The translations under genes and the position numbers were made by a program. The notes under the pieces are model-generated. The model was not told where the DNA came from. It did not search any database and saw nothing but the letters and a program-made list of their open reading frames with translations. Below, piece by piece: positions 18,845-29,101 of a stretch of 64,000 bases of DNA. Origin of the DNA: Lactovum miscens (GTDB lineage Bacteria > Bacillota > Bacilli > Lactobacillales > Streptococcaceae); NCBI RefSeq assembly GCF_014202895.1, contig NZ_JACHHV010000001.1, forward strand, positions 1 through 64,000, read 5' to 3'. Position 1 is the stretch's first letter. The number at the start of each line of letters is the position of its first letter.

Positions 18845-20297
18845 GAGAGCGTTCGAACATTACAGTAAGTTCGCTTGTCAATCGGCCCATTTTTTCTTCA
18901 AAAAGTTCACCATCATCCACCTGTTTTTCAATTCCGACATAACGACCTGGCGTTAAAATATAGTCTTGTTTTGCAATATCTGCTGTTTCAACGACAGCAC
19001 AGAATCCTTTTTTATCTTCAAGTTTTCCGTTTTGGAAAGCTTCAAATGAATTTGCAATTTTCTTAATATCATCTGCTGAGAAGTCTTTATGTTTTCGATC
19101 AACTAGCTCACCCATCTTACGTGCATCAATGAATACCGTCTTACCTTTTTGTTTTTTATTACGTGATATAAACCAAAGACATGCTGGGATCGTTACGCTA
19201 TAAAAAAGATTTGATGGTAAAGCTACTATTCCTTCAATTAAGTCATCTTCAATTATTGCTTTACGGATATCTCCTTCACCACCCGAAGTTGTCGAAAGAG
19301 ATCCATTTGCCAAAACTAAACCAATTTTCCCATTTGGTGCTAAATGATAAATCATATGTTGCATCCAAGCATAGTTAGCATTCGAGCTTGGAGGAGTTCC
19401 ATATTTCCAACGCGGATCATCTTGTAATTGATCAGCTCCCCACTCTTTGATATTAAATGGAGGGTTAGCCATGATGTAATCCATTTTTTGGTTTTTATGA
19501 ACATCGTTAAAGAAGGTATCTGCATTATATGGTCCGAAGTCTGCATCAAGACCACGAATTGCCATATTCATCACTGCCATTTTCCATGTATCGGCATTTG
19601 ACTCTTGACCATAAATTGAAATATCTCTGATATTTCCTCTATGATTTTGAATGAATTTTGCAGATTGAACAAACATGCCTCCAGATCCACAAGCGGGGTC
19701 ATATACGCGTCCTTTGTACGGTTTCAATATTTCTACGATTGTCTTAACAATAGAAGTTGGCGTGTAAAATTCTCCACCCTTTTTACCTTCAGATTCAGCA
19801 AATTGTTCTATAAAATATTCGTAAGTACGGCCAAGTAAGTCTTTTTCTTCATTTTCATCTTTTAAGTTTATGTTGTTAAAAATATCAACTACTTCTCCTA
19901 ATACACGTTTATCTAAGTCAGGACTTGCATAATTGATAGGTAATACATTTTTTAATTTTTTATTCTCTTTTTCGATAGCCCGCATTGCATCATCAAGTAT
20001 TATCCCGATTTCTGGTTTATGTGCTTTTTCTGCTACATTTTTCCAACGGGCTGCTTCCGGTACAAAGAATATGTTTTTCTCAAAGTAGAAATCGCGGTCT
20101 TCTTCATCACCTTCATAATAATCTATATCATTCAAAATTTCTTGGTATCGAAATTCAAACGCATCTGATACATATTTAAGAAATATTAATCCAACAGAGA
20201 TTTTTCGATAATCTGATGCTGAGATATGTGATCGTAGTTTATTAGCTGATGCTAAAAGTTCCTTTTCAAACCCTAAATTTGCATTAGTTATCACCAT
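18789..20297 (-). CDS. hsdM: Type I N6-adenine methyltransferase HsdM
   Basis: Modification subunit. The N-terminal helical domain starts near GFEKELLASANKLRSHIS. The SAM-binding motif I is DPACGSGGMF at about 198-207, and the catalytic motif IV is NPPFNIKEW at about 276-284, marking an N6-adenine (gamma-class) enzyme. Length 502 aa is normal. Its ATG overlaps the xre stop as TAATG, and its end overlaps hsdS, so xre-hsdM-hsdS is a coupled block that should make the methylase before the nuclease. Confidence 0.95.
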   Translation of the reverse strand: MVITNANLGFEKELLASANKLRSHISASDYRKISVGLIFLKYVSDAFEFRYQEILNDIDYYEGDEEDRDFYFEKNIFFVPEAARWKNVAEKAHKPEIGIILDDAMRAIEKENKKLKNVLPINYASPDLDKRVLGEVVDIFNNINLKDENEEKDLLGRTYEYFIEQFAESEGKKGGEFYTPTSIVKTIVEILKPYKGRVYDPACGSGGMFVQSAKFIQNHRGNIRDISIYGQESNADTWKMAVMNMAIRGLDADFGPYNADTFFNDVHKNQKMDYIMANPPFNIKEWGADQLQDDPRWKYGTPPSSNANYAWMQHMIYHLAPNGKIGLVLANGSLSTTSGGEGDIRKAIIEDDLIEGIVALPSNLFYSVTIPACLWFISRNKKQKGKTVFIDARKMGELVDRKHKDFSADDIKKIANSFEAFQNGKLEDKKGFCAVVETADIAKQDYILTPGRYVGIEKQVDDGELFEEKMGRLTSELTVMFERSHELEDEIRERLGAIGFDF

Positions 20298-20533
20298 TAT
20301 TTCTTGTCCTCACTTTTACTAGAATATTTATCAAAGTTAACCACTTCACAGATATCACCTATATCTACTTTCAATCCATAACAGATTTTCTCAAGTGTTT
20401 CTGTAGTTACCGTGTCTGAGTGGGTTAATTTGTTAATTGTATACTGACTAACACCAGAGCGTTTAGCTAACTCTTTCTTACTTAGTTCTAAATCTATCAA
20501 TAATTTCCAAAGCTTTTTATAACTCATCGTCAT
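20297..20533 (-). CDS. XRE-family HTH regulator (restriction-cluster controller)
   Basis: A small Cro/C1-type protein of about 78 aa. The helix-turn-helix is at roughly 15-50 (SKKELAKRSGVSQYTINKL), followed by ETLEKICYGLKVDIGDIC, typical of this family. I choose the ATG at 20533 because AAAGGAG lies eight bases before it. It is the first gene of the operon and overlaps hsdM by one base, which fits an R-M controller that times expression. A 16-bp perfect palindrome 49-64 bp upstream is the likely operator. Confidence 0.82.
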   Translation of the reverse strand: MTMSYKKLWKLLIDLELSKKELAKRSGVSQYTINKLTHSDTVTTETLEKICYGLKVDIGDICEVVNFDKYSSKSEDKK

Positions 20534-20581
20534 AGAGAAAACTCCTTTTCTTTTAAACCTCATCTAAAATTGAAGTATCCA

Positions 20582-20597
20582 TTATGTTATAACATAA
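20582..20597. promoter_or_regulatory. Perfect 16-bp palindrome upstream of xre-hsdMSR
   Basis: TTATGTTATAACATAA reads the same on both strands. It contains a TATAAC -10-like sequence for the minus-strand operon, so a repressor bound here would block it. This is the expected place for autoregulation by the XRE protein; the link is inferred. Confidence 0.55.
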
Positions 20598-20944
20598 AAA
20601 AGCAACGATAACAGTACTTTATTTAGTGAACACTTAATTTTTGATAGTATATCCAATAAAGTACAAATCTACCTTTGATGCCATAGTTACAGATTGCCTT
20701 GCAAAATACAAATCACACAATTGTATCTGAATCTAAATGTTTTATAAACCTCTTCAGAATAAACTACCATGCTTTGAAAATTATTCAAAATTTTGCCTGT
20801 ATTTAGTCAATTTATAAAGCACCTGAAAACTATAGCTATGGACTAGTTTCTTAACATTGAGAATTATGCCTATTTTACCCACATAAGTTTTTATGCAAGT
20901 CTAAGCTATTAAGATAATTACTCCTCAATTATAAAATTTAAATT
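20598..20944. other. AT-rich gap between restriction operon and IS
   Basis: No reading frame, repeat or hairpin that I can support in this ~350-base stretch. Confidence 0.4.
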
Positions 20945-21904
20945 TGGCAAATTACAAATTTAATTTAGCCCCCTAAACATCTGAAGTGGTGTCTGATACT
21001 TGACATTTTTCTTGGATAACGATTCATCCAGGTCTCAATTTTGGCAAAAGTCTGAACTGTTGTTTGTTTTGTTCCTTTGGGTAAAAAGCGTCAAATCATA
21101 CGATTATGATTCTTATTGCTTCCACACTCAAAGCTCGCATAGGCATGGCAATAGTACACAGGACAAGCAACCGTCTCATGTAAACTGACAAATTCACGTC
21201 CATTATCCAACGTGAGGGATTTGAACTGAATCTTCTATTGAAGTGTTAAAAGCGCCGTGTTGACGGATTGAGCAGACTTATCCGAAATTAAACGGATGCT
21301 TTCAAACCGTGTTTGGCTCTCTGTGAGCGTCAAAGTACCGTATCGATTTCCCAATGTCCAAATGCTTCAAGTTGGTTAATCTCTTCATTCAGGACGTTGG
21401 TCAATGGACAAGCAATACAGGCGCTTGGATTGTGTTTTTCGAAATTTCTTTACTTTCTTATAGTGGGGATAAAGTAAGCTATGGCATTTTACACCGTGCC
21501 AGCCTTTGTCCACCCCGTGATAAAGTGTTCGAAGAACAATCACCTGTCAATTCTTGAAGAATAACGACCACGGTGACTTTTATTGGCTCTGCGATGTTCT
21601 TGTGCATGATGCACAGAGTATTTTGTCTTTATTTTTAAGTGAATTTCCCCCAAATGAAGCTCATTATTGAGCGTCTGAGGGGCTTTATTTAAACGCTGAG
21701 AAATCTGAAGGTTACACTTAGCTTGTCCTTGTTGTGCCAACGCTCAATCAACTGACGTTCTGAATAAGTAAGTTCTTTGCCTTTTGTGTCAAAATAACCT
21801 TGCATCTGAATTCCTTTTCTACTTGTCTTCTTTCAAATTCAAGTATAAGAAATTCAGGTGTTTTTTGCTTTCTTTAAGTGGCTAAACTAATTTTACAATT
21901 TGCC
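20945..21904 (-). mobile_element. Degenerate IS30-family insertion sequence
   Basis: Terminal inverted repeats are visible: GGCAAATTACAAATTTAATT on the left (from 20945) and the complement of a similar sequence ending at 21904. The minus-strand transposase starts at 21805 (SERQLIERWHNKDKLS). It shifts frame near 21730, continues SQRLNKAPQTLNNELH, then carries HWEIDTVL and LTLDNGREF, pieces of the IS30 DDE domain, among stops. The element is about 960 bp and certainly inactive by itself. It borders the restriction island on the purF side. Confidence 0.85.
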
Positions 21905-21921
21905 GATTATAAAATTTCTCA

Positions 21922-21968
21922 ATTTATATTTATATTTATATTTATATTTATATTTATATTTATATTTA
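21922..21968. repeat. Hexanucleotide microsatellite (ATTTAT), about 8 copies
   Basis: A near-perfect run of period 6 lies 18 bases outside the IS end and before the purF terminator. The remainder of 21969-22170 is AT-rich with no gene. Such tracts can change length by slippage, but here no coding frame depends on it. Confidence 0.9.
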
Positions 21969-22171
21969 AGGATTATATTTAATATCTAACAATTGAGGTT
22001 TTTAAAATAGAACACTATTTTTAATTTTCTGAGCCATTTTCTTCCCCGTAATAAAGCGTTTAGTTGAACTCATTTTCAATAAGTCTAAATCTATATTATT
22101 TAATTTACAAATTTTGAAATACGAGCAATATTTTCATTATTCAACTCACTTTTAAACCAGAAAGAATATAA

Positions 22172-22213
22172 AAAAGCAAAGTCATTATTTTATAAAACTG
22201 ACCTTGCTTTTAA
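22172..22213 (-). terminator. Terminator of purCSQLF
   Basis: On the minus strand AAAAGCAAGGTCA pairs with TGACTTTGCTTTT (one mismatch) and is followed by further Ts, a few bases past the purF stop. Confidence 0.8.
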
Positions 22214-22218
22214 TGTAT

Positions 22219-23703
22219 TTATAATTTTACAACATTCTTCCGCAATGAATCTAAATACTCCTCTTCATAATCATAAAGCGGAGTTGGATAGTTTCCATCA
22301 AAGTATGCGAGGCAGAGCTTATCGTGGCCAATTGCTTCAACTAAACCATCTTGGCTGAGAAAGTTAAGAGAGTCAGCACCAATAATTTCACATATTTCTT
22401 CATTTGTATGACTAGCTGCAATCAATTCATCTCGATCTTGGATGTCAATTCCGTAGAAGCAGGGATATTTTATCGCTGGGCTTGCAATGGCTACGTGAAC
22501 TTCAGTTGCACCAGCGTCTTTTAGTAGACGAACAATACGGCGGCTAGTTGTACCTCGAACGATTGAATCATCAACCATGATCACGCGCTTCCCTTCAACT
22601 ACTCCACGGACTGCGCTTAACTTCATACGAACTCCCTGCTCACGGAGTTCTTGAGTAGGTTGAATAAAGGTGCGAGCAACATATTGATTCTTGATCAATC
22701 CCATTTCATAAGGTAGGCCAGATTCTTCTGCATAGCCACTAGCGGCACTGAGTGAAGAATTTGGTACACCTATAACTATGTCTGCATCAATTCTAGCTTC
22801 TTGAGCGAGAATTCTGCCAGAGCGTTTGCGAGCTGTGTGAACATTGACACCAGCAATATTACTATCGGGGCGGGCAAAGTAAATATACTCCATTGAACAG
22901 ATCGTTGTGTTGGTTTTTTCCGTGAAACGCTCAACATGAATACCCTTGTCATTGATCTCAATGATTTCGCCTGGTTGAACGTCTTGAATCCATATGGCAC
23001 CAACAACGTCAAATGCACAGGTCTCTGAGGCAACAACAATAGCGCCATTACTCATTTTACCGATGGATAATGGACGGAAGCCATTTGGATCAAGGGCAGC
23101 AATGATGGAATCCTTGGTCATGATGAGGTATGCAAAGCCACCTTGAACAGTGTTCAATGCTTCCTTGACACGCCCCATGAACTCTGGGTGATGGCTACGA
23201 CGGATCAAGTGCATGAGTATCTCAGTATCTGAGTTTGAAGAAAAGATGGCGCCTGATTTTTCAAGTTCACATCGTAGAGTGGTGGCATTAGTAAGATTGC
23301 CATTGTGGGCAAGACCCAGAGCGCCGTCATGGAAGTCAAAGTGGAAGGGTTGGATATTGTTAAGATCTGAGCCACCAGCTGTGGCATAGCGGACATGTCC
23401 GATAGTGGCTGATCCTGTCAACTTCTCAATATCCTTTTCATCACGGAAGACTTCGGTCACGAGACCGAGACCACGGTGACGCTTCATCATCCCGTTGTCA
23501 TTAACCAGAATGCCTGCGCCTTCTTGACCGCGATGTTGAAGGGCATGTAGACCGAAATAAGTCAGACGTGCCGCCGCCGGATGTCCCCAGACGCCAAAGA
23601 GGCCACATTCTTCATTGAGAGATTTCTTTTCAAAATGGACCCATTCTTCAGCTGTCAGGTCAATACTTTGATCTAAGTGCTTTTCTTTTAATTCATTAGG
23701 CAC
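22219..23703 (-). CDS. purF: Amidophosphoribosyltransferase PurF
   Basis: Committed first step: glutamine plus PRPP to phosphoribosylamine. It starts with a propeptide of about 32 residues; the catalytic Cys33 in [11 protein letters not shown] becomes the new N-terminus after cleavage. The class II glutaminase domain has [10 protein letters not shown] and VRYATAGGS. The phosphoribosyltransferase site is [16 protein letters not shown] near residue 365. The start is GTG with GGAG seven bases before it, overlapping purL by 16 bases. Length 494 aa is typical. Confidence 0.96.
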   Translation of the reverse strand: MPNELKEKHLDQSIDLTAEEWVHFEKKSLNEECGLFGVWGHPAAARLTYFGLHALQHRGQEGAGILVNDNGMMKRHRGLGLVTEVFRDEKDIEKLTGSATIGHVRYATAGGSDLNNIQPFHFDFHDGALGLAHNGNLTNATTLRCELEKSGAIFSSNSDTEILMHLIRRSHHPEFMGRVKEALNTVQGGFAYLIMTKDSIIAALDPNGFRPLSIGKMSNGAIVVASETCAFDVVGAIWIQDVQPGEIIEINDKGIHVERFTEKTNTTICSMEYIYFARPDSNIAGVNVHTARKRSGRILAQEARIDADIVIGVPNSSLSAASGYAEESGLPYEMGLIKNQYVARTFIQPTQELREQGVRMKLSAVRGVVEGKRVIMVDDSIVRGTTSRRIVRLLKDAGATEVHVAIASPAIKYPCFYGIDIQDRDELIAASHTNEEICEIIGADSLNFLSQDGLVEAIGHDKLCLAYFDGNYPTPLYDYEEEYLDSLRKNVVKL

Positions 23704-25901
23704 GGGATGGCTCCTTCATAGATGCAAACAGCTTCCTCGGTCGCAACAGTGATTGTGTTGATGCGGAGTTTCCCATTATTAGTAACGGTACCGAGCTTGG
23801 CAAGCTCAAGTCCTGCTTCTGTAGCCAAATCTTCAAGAGCCATCGTTGCTTTTGTTGCAACTGACAAGATGAAACGACCCTGTGTTTCGCTAAAAAGTTG
23901 AGGTTCAGTCCCAGTGAAAGTCACATCCACACCAAATCCACCGGCCATGGCAGATTCCACCAAGGCGATAGCGAGGCCACCTTCTGAAAGGTCATGAGCA
24001 GACTTGACAAGCCCAGCTTTGATGGCAGTCAGTACAAATTCTTGGTTCTTTTTCTCAGCACCAAGGTCAAAGTCGATTGTACCTGAAATTTGACCTGTAA
24101 TCATTTTTTGGATTTCTGAGGCTGAAAAGTCGTCGCCAGTTTTACCAATAAGATAGATAACATCACCTGCAGCCTTAAATACTTGAGTGGTGATATAGTC
24201 AGTATTTTCGATCAAGCCAACCATCCCAATCATTGGCGTTGGTAAAATGGCAGATCCGTTAGTTTCATTGTACAGTGAGACATTCCCCGAAATTACTGGA
24301 GTATTAAGAGCCAGACAGGCACGTGAAATACCGTCGACTGCGGTTGTTAGTTCCCAGAATTGTTCTGGCTTTTCAGGATTACCAAAGTTCAAACAATCAG
24401 TAATAGCAAGCGGTCTACCACCTGAAGCAACAATGTTACGCGCTGCTTCAGCCACAGCAATTGCGCCACCTTTTTCTGGATCAAGATAAAGATACCGAGC
24501 GTTGCAGTCGGTAGTCATTGCGAGGGCTTTTCTGGTTCCTCGCACACGCAAAACGGCTGCGTCAGATCCAGGTGCAACCACTGTGTTAGTCATAACACGT
24601 GAATCATAAGTCTCATAAATGCTGCGTTTACTAGCAATAGTTGGTTGTGCGAGCAAAGCTTTTAAAGTTGCTGTGCTGTCTGTAATTTCAGGTATGAACT
24701 TTTCAACTTGAGCAAATTCCGCGATACGGGCAGGGACTTGAGCCTCACGGTAATAAACAGGTGCATCCTCAGCAAGTGAATCAACAGGCACATGAGCAAC
24801 CATTTCACCCTTGTGAAAGAGAGTATAGAACCCGTCATCAGTTACTTCACCTATGTTTACCGCATCAAGATCATATTTCTTGAAGAGTTCAATTATTTCT
24901 TGCTCGTGCCCCTTCTTGATACAAAGAACCATCCGCTCTTGAGACTCCGAGAGCATCATCTCATACGGTATCATTTCAGTTTCACGTTGTGGCACATTAT
25001 CAAGGTTAAGGCTAAGACCAGATCCAGCTTTCGAGGCCATTTCAGAAGTTGATGACACAAGGCCTGCAGCACCCATATCTTGAATTCCAACTAGGATATC
25101 CCCATGATTTTGGATAACTTCGATACAAGCTTCTAGAAGGAGTTTCTCCATAAACGGATCACCTACCTGAACGGCTGAACGTTGAGTTTCAGAACCTGAG
25201 CCGAATTCTTTGGAGGCAAATGAGGCACCATGGATGCCATCACGTCCTGTTTTTGCGCCAACATAAAAAATACTATTGCCTATCCCCTTTGCCTGACCTT
25301 TTTGGATATGCTTGTGCTCAATTAGTCCAACACAAAGAACATTCACTAATGGATTACCTGCATAGGATTCGTCAAAGGCAACTTCACCACCAATAGTTGG
25401 GATACCAATACAGTTGCCGTAACCAGCAATACCAGCAGTAACTTGCTCTACAATATGACGGGTCTTCTGATTATCAATCTGGCCAAAACGTAAACTGTCA
25501 AGAATTGCAATTGGGCGGGCCCCCATTGAAAAAATATCACGAATAATCCCTCCTGAACCCGTCGCAGCACCTTCATAAGGTTCAACATAGCTTGGATGAT
25601 TATGTGATTCAGCTTTGAAAACGACGGCTAAGTTATCTCCAATGTCAACAACACCAGCGCCTTCACCTGGTCCCATAAGGACTTGAGGTCCAGTGGTGGG
25701 AAACTTCTTCAAAACTGGTTTTGAGTTTTTATAGCAACAGTGTTCTGACCACATCACTGCATACATACCAGTTTCAGTAAAGTTGGGTAAGCGATCATCT
25801 AGAATTTCTTCCTTAATCTTAAGATATTCTTCATCAGTCAGTCCCCATTCACGATATATTTTAGTATCCCTGATTTCTTCTGGTGACAATTCTACAGTCA
25901 T
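23688..25901 (-). CDS. purL: FGAM synthase large subunit PurL (small type)
   Basis: ATP-dependent amidation of FGAR, acting with PurQ (glutaminase) and PurS. At 737 aa it is the Gram-positive PurL that lacks a fused glutaminase domain. Seen motifs: [18 protein letters not shown] near the N-terminus, [19 protein letters not shown], and [20 protein letters not shown] near the C-terminus. It lies downstream of purS and purQ and upstream of purF, as expected for the three-subunit complex. Confidence 0.96.
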   Translation of the reverse strand: MTVELSPEEIRDTKIYREWGLTDEEYLKIKEEILDDRLPNFTETGMYAVMWSEHCCYKNSKPVLKKFPTTGPQVLMGPGEGAGVVDIGDNLAVVFKAESHNHPSYVEPYEGAATGSGGIIRDIFSMGARPIAILDSLRFGQIDNQKTRHIVEQVTAGIAGYGNCIGIPTIGGEVAFDESYAGNPLVNVLCVGLIEHKHIQKGQAKGIGNSIFYVGAKTGRDGIHGASFASKEFGSGSETQRSAVQVGDPFMEKLLLEACIEVIQNHGDILVGIQDMGAAGLVSSTSEMASKAGSGLSLNLDNVPQRETEMIPYEMMLSESQERMVLCIKKGHEQEIIELFKKYDLDAVNIGEVTDDGFYTLFHKGEMVAHVPVDSLAEDAPVYYREAQVPARIAEFAQVEKFIPEITDSTATLKALLAQPTIASKRSIYETYDSRVMTNTVVAPGSDAAVLRVRGTRKALAMTTDCNARYLYLDPEKGGAIAVAEAARNIVASGGRPLAITDCLNFGNPEKPEQFWELTTAVDGISRACLALNTPVISGNVSLYNETNGSAILPTPMIGMVGLIENTDYITTQVFKAAGDVIYLIGKTGDDFSASEIQKMITGQISGTIDFDLGAEKKNQEFVLTAIKAGLVKSAHDLSEGGLAIALVESAMAGGFGVDVTFTGTEPQLFSETQGRFILSVATKATMALEDLATEAGLELAKLGTVTNNGKLRINTITVATEEAVCIYEGAIPCLMN

Positions 25902-25972
25902 TATTTCTCCTAGAGTTATTTTAACGTGATTCCAGCTTGAGCTAAATCATTACAATACAAAGATAATGCGAG

Positions 25973-26671
25973 TCAAAGTTTAACTCTATCGATAGGTTCA
26001 ATTTTTTCAACAAAATTCTTCAAAATTGAGGCAAACATTTTTACACCATCATTGCTGCCGAGTAGTTTTTCCATCGCACGTTCTGGGTGAGGCATCATGC
26101 CAAGTACATTACCAGTTTTGTTGATGATTCCAGCAATATTCTCAATCGAACCGTTTGGATTTCCTTCCACATAGCTGAAAACGATTTGATTGTTAGCTTT
26201 TAGATCAGCTAGAATATCTTCATCAGCCACATATTGTCCTTCACCATGTGCAATTGGTAAGTGGATCAACTCATTTTTAGTATACTCAGAAGTGAATTTT
26301 GTCTTGTTATTTTCAACCTGCAAAGCCTGCCATTTTGAAACAAACTTCAGGCTATCATTGCGAATCAAAACACCTGGCAAGAGACCAGATTCGACCAAAA
26401 TTTGAAAACCATTGCAAGTACCGAAAATAGGTTTGCCTTCTGATGCCAAACGTTTGATCTCAGGCATGATATTTGAAAATGACGCAATTGCACCACAACG
26501 AAGATAATCACCATAGCTGAAGCCTCCAGGAATTAAAACTCCATCAAACCCAGTAAGTGATCTCTCATCATGCCAGACGAATTCAGCTTCAACTCCCATA
26601 ATATCGCGAATTGCCCAAAGCAAATCAAAGTCACAATTTGAACCTGGAAATTGAATTACGGCAAATTTCAT
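25973..26671 (-). CDS. purQ: FGAM synthase glutaminase subunit PurQ
   Basis: Class I glutamine amidotransferase that supplies ammonia to PurL. It begins [15 protein letters not shown]. The nucleophile Cys is in [20 protein letters not shown], and the catalytic His/Glu are in [11 protein letters not shown] near the end. Length is 232 aa. Its ATG overlaps the purS stop (TGATG), so PurS and PurQ are translationally coupled, which suits their fixed stoichiometry. Confidence 0.95.
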   Translation of the reverse strand: MKFAVIQFPGSNCDFDLLWAIRDIMGVEAEFVWHDERSLTGFDGVLIPGGFSYGDYLRCGAIASFSNIMPEIKRLASEGKPIFGTCNGFQILVESGLLPGVLIRNDSLKFVSKWQALQVENNKTKFTSEYTKNELIHLPIAHGEGQYVADEDILADLKANNQIVFSYVEGNPNGSIENIAGIINKTGNVLGMMPHPERAMEKLLGSNDGVKMFASILKNFVEKIEPIDRVKL

Positions 26672-26913
26672 CAGTTTAATACCTCAACTTTATAAGTTTC
26701 CATATTAGGATTAGCTAAAAGTTCATTTGCAATTTCAGCAACCTTTTCTTCTGCCATATTGGCTTCAGAATCAAGTTCAAAGTCAAAATATTTACCCACA
26801 TTAAGAGACTCAACAATGCTATAGCCCATCTTGTGAGTGGCTGCTTTGATTGCTTGAGCTTGGGGATCAAGGATTGAAGCCTTATAAGAAACGTATACGC
26901 GTACTTTCGTCAT
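26671..26913 (-). CDS. purS: FGAM synthase subunit PurS
   Basis: A small (80 aa) structural subunit bridging PurL and PurQ. It starts [20 protein letters not shown] and has the conserved [11 protein letters not shown] strand. It sits 78 bases after purC and overlaps purQ by one base, the standard purS-purQ-purL order in Gram-positives. Confidence 0.93.
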   Translation of the reverse strand: MTKVRVYVSYKASILDPQAQAIKAATHKMGYSIVESLNVGKYFDFELDSEANMAEEKVAEIANELLANPNMETYKVEVLN

Positions 26914-26991
26914 GATATTACAATGGGAGTCCTAGCAGGCTCCCTTTCCTTTCTTTGTTTAGGGGGGCTATTGAGAATATGTCTAATAGAA

Positions 26992-27699
26992 TTAAATTGC
27001 CTCTAATTTTGATAAAACTTCCGTATAAACTGTGATCAAATCACCAATGTTACGTCTAAAAACATCCTTGTCCATATGGTTGCCTTCAGCATTCCAGAGA
27101 CGTGATGTATCAGGAGAAATCTCATCAGCGAGGATAATCGTACCATCTTCCAGATGGCCAAACTCAAGTTTGAAGTCAACCAAGGTCAAGCCAATTTCAG
27201 ACCAGATATTTTTGAGAAGGATATTAATTCTACGTGTTTCGTCCTTCAAAAAGGCAAGCTCTTCATCAGTTGCAATTCCTAAAAATTTGACATGTTCATC
27301 ATTAATAAAAGGATCATCCAAATCATCATTTTTGTAATAAAACTCAACGATCGGATCTGAGAGAATCTTTCCCTCCTCAATGCCAAAACGTTTGGAAAAT
27401 GAGCCTGCGGCAACGTTTCTCAGGACCACTTCAAGAGGAATAATTGAAACTTTTTTATTTAGTTGTTCGGTTTTTGAAATCTTTTTAATAAAATGTGTTG
27501 TTACACCTTCGGCATTTAATTTTTCAAATATGAGTGAAGTAATTTGGTTATTCAACTCACCTTTGCCATTAATTTTCTCTTTGCGCAAGCCGTTGAGAGC
27601 CGTTGCCTGATCACAATATTCTACCCATAGTACTTCCTGATCATCTGTTACATACAATTTCTTAGCTTTACCTTCGTAAAGCAAAGCTCCTTTTTCCAC
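26992..27699 (-). CDS. purC: SAICAR synthetase PurC
   Basis: Joins aspartate to CAIR using ATP. The protein starts [15 protein letters not shown]. It has [15 protein letters not shown] near the middle, [12 protein letters not shown], and the signature [14 protein letters not shown] at about residue 190. Length 235 aa is normal. The start codon is GTG with GAGG seven bases before. It is first in purC-S-Q-L-F, under a promoter with two PurBoxes. Confidence 0.96.
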   Translation of the reverse strand: MEKGALLYEGKAKKLYVTDDQEVLWVEYCDQATALNGLRKEKINGKGELNNQITSLIFEKLNAEGVTTHFIKKISKTEQLNKKVSIIPLEVVLRNVAAGSFSKRFGIEEGKILSDPIVEFYYKNDDLDDPFINDEHVKFLGIATDEELAFLKDETRRINILLKNIWSEIGLTLVDFKLEFGHLEDGTIILADEISPDTSRLWNAEGNHMDKDVFRRNIGDLITVYTEVLSKLEAI

Positions 27700-27743
27700 T
27701 TATTAACCTCAACTTTCTATAGTTTAATTTTAGACTTTCAGAT

Positions 27744-27820
27744 AACATAAAAAAAGCTCTAGCAAAATATTACTACAGTTTTTCTATCTTATGTTCGGTT
27801 TTAGCTAAACGTTCGGAATT
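27744..27820 (-). promoter_or_regulatory. purC promoter with two PurBoxes
   Basis: On the minus strand AATTCCGAACGTT (27820-27808) and AAAACCGAACATA (27802-27790) are two PurBoxes 18 bp apart. A TATGTT -10 candidate at 27749-27744 begins 62 bp after the upstream box. Tandem PurBoxes at purC match what is known in Lactococcus. Confidence 0.85.
27750..27786 (-). terminator. Imperfect hairpin with U-run inside the purC regulatory region
   Basis: On the minus strand CTGTAG pairs with CTAGAG (one mismatch), flanked by AAAAA and TTTTTTT. It lies between the PurBoxes and the -10. The upstream gene rpoZ already has its own terminator, so this one is not needed for that purpose. Confidence 0.45.
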
Positions 27821-27879
27821 TAATTAAGTTTGAAAAATAGAGAAGGTAGATATGCCTACTTGAATTTCCTATTTAACCA

Positions 27880-27915
27880 AAAAAAGAGAAGACATATGCA
27901 ACTCTTTTTCGATAG
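27880..27915 (-). terminator. Terminator of rny-gmk-rpoZ
   Basis: On the minus strand AAAAAGAG / CTCTTTTT encloses a loop and is followed by more Ts, just after the rpoZ stop. A second dyad (AAGTAGG / CTACCTT) lies at about 27844-27862. Confidence 0.75.
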
Positions 27916-27920
27916 TAACC

Positions 27921-28271
27921 TTATTTTTCTTTAGCAGTCTCTGACTTGTTACCTCTTGATTTAGATTCTTCTTCACGTTCTTCTTGAGCGATTAATTCCT
28001 TGATGCGACGTTCTTCTTCCATCTTGTAAAGGTGAAGAACTTCTTCTTTTTGAGCCAAGGTTTGACGTTTAAGGTCAGCATTTGGGTGGATAGTCACTGT
28101 ACCAGCTTCAATTTCCTCTAAGGCACGAAGAGTAGCCTTAGCAGACTTAAATTCCATAGTAGGCTGCCCACCTGCACGGAGTTCATGGGCACGCTTGGCT
28201 TCTAGGACAACGAGTGAGTATTTAGAATCAACACGGTTTAAAAGTGCATCGATTGACGGGCGTAGCATCAT
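27921..28271 (-). CDS. rpoZ: RNA polymerase omega subunit RpoZ
   Basis: Assembly and stability subunit of RNA polymerase. It begins [20 protein letters not shown], with KRAHELRAG, the omega signature. At 116 aa it is a little longer than many homologues because of a charged, lysine/glutamate-rich tail. It overlaps gmk by four bases (ATGA), the usual gmk-rpoZ pair. Confidence 0.93.
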   Translation of the reverse strand: MMLRPSIDALLNRVDSKYSLVVLEAKRAHELRAGGQPTMEFKSAKATLRALEEIEAGTVTIHPNADLKRQTLAQKEEVLHLYKMEEERRIKELIAQEEREEESKSRGNKSETAKEK

Positions 28272-28909
28272 AATTTTGTTACCTCTTTTTCTACTTTATA
28301 TTCTTCAAGCATCGCTTCATATTTACCAATCAAACGATCAACGGAGAAGTGCTCTGCTTGGATAATTTTCTTAACACGTTCGGCAGCTAAATCCACCACA
28401 TCATTTTCCACCACATAGTCATAAGCAGCCATCATATGGATTTCTTCACGTGCTTTTATCATACGTTCATCGATCACGGCTTTAGAATCGGTTCCACGAC
28501 CTGTTAGACGGTGACGTAACTCAGATAGGTCAGGAGGAGTAAGAAAAATAAAGACTCCATCTGGAACTTTTTCCTTGACTTGCAAGGCACCTTGAACTTC
28601 AATTTCAAGCATGACATCATAGCCTTCATCAAGCATTCGATTTACCTCACGTAAAGGTGTCCCGTAATAATTTCCTACATATTCAGCATATTCCAGCATT
28701 TGCCCTTCACGAACTGTCTCCTCGAAGTAATCGCGACTACGAAAATAGTAATCCTTACCATCCACTTCTCCTGGACGTTGTGCCCGTGTTGTCATAGAAA
28801 CTGAATATTTTAAATTAATATCTGGACTGTTAAAAATCTTTGCTCTGACTGTTCCTTTTCCAACACCGGAAGGGCCAGAAAAGACAATTAATAAGCCACG
28901 TTCTTTCAT
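28268..28909 (-). CDS. gmk: Guanylate kinase Gmk
   Basis: Phosphorylates GMP to GDP. The P-loop is [15 protein letters not shown] at the N-terminus. The GMP-binding region has [21 protein letters not shown], followed by [11 protein letters not shown]. Length 213 aa is normal. It is co-oriented with rny 192 bases upstream and coupled to rpoZ. Its place beside the purine genes is common in this lineage and makes sense for GTP supply. Confidence 0.96.
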   Translation of the reverse strand: MKERGLLIVFSGPSGVGKGTVRAKIFNSPDINLKYSVSMTTRAQRPGEVDGKDYYFRSRDYFEETVREGQMLEYAEYVGNYYGTPLREVNRMLDEGYDVMLEIEVQGALQVKEKVPDGVFIFLTPPDLSELRHRLTGRGTDSKAVIDERMIKAREEIHMMAAYDYVVENDVVDLAAERVKKIIQAEHFSVDRLIGKYEAMLEEYKVEKEVTKL

Positions 28910-29068
28910 TTCATTCTCCTAATCTTTTTCTAGTATAACAGGACAGTTTCTGAAAATCAATAGAATGTAATGAAACTGTTAATTTTCTGACAATAGTTAT
29001 CTTTCATCTGAGGCAACTCTAAATAGTGTTTTTCTCGATATCACTTTTTTGAAAGAGACTAGGATAGA

Positions 29069-29096
29069 AAAAGCACTTCAAAAAGTGCTTCTATTA
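29069..29096 (-). terminator. Terminator downstream of rny
   Basis: On the minus strand AGAAGCACTT / AAGTGCTTTTT with a TTTG-type loop, directly after the rny stop. gmk-rpoZ may therefore rely on their own promoter or on read-through. Confidence 0.8.
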
Positions 29097-29101
29097 AATT
29101 C

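Noticed and set aside
17633-20297. Phase-variable hsdS shuffling
   Set aside because: There is only one hsdS, no second truncated copy, no recombinase gene and no long inverted repeats near it.
21916-21970. CRISPR-like array
   Set aside because: It is a simple hexamer repeat with no spacers; no cas genes and no spaced direct repeats were seen anywhere in the window.
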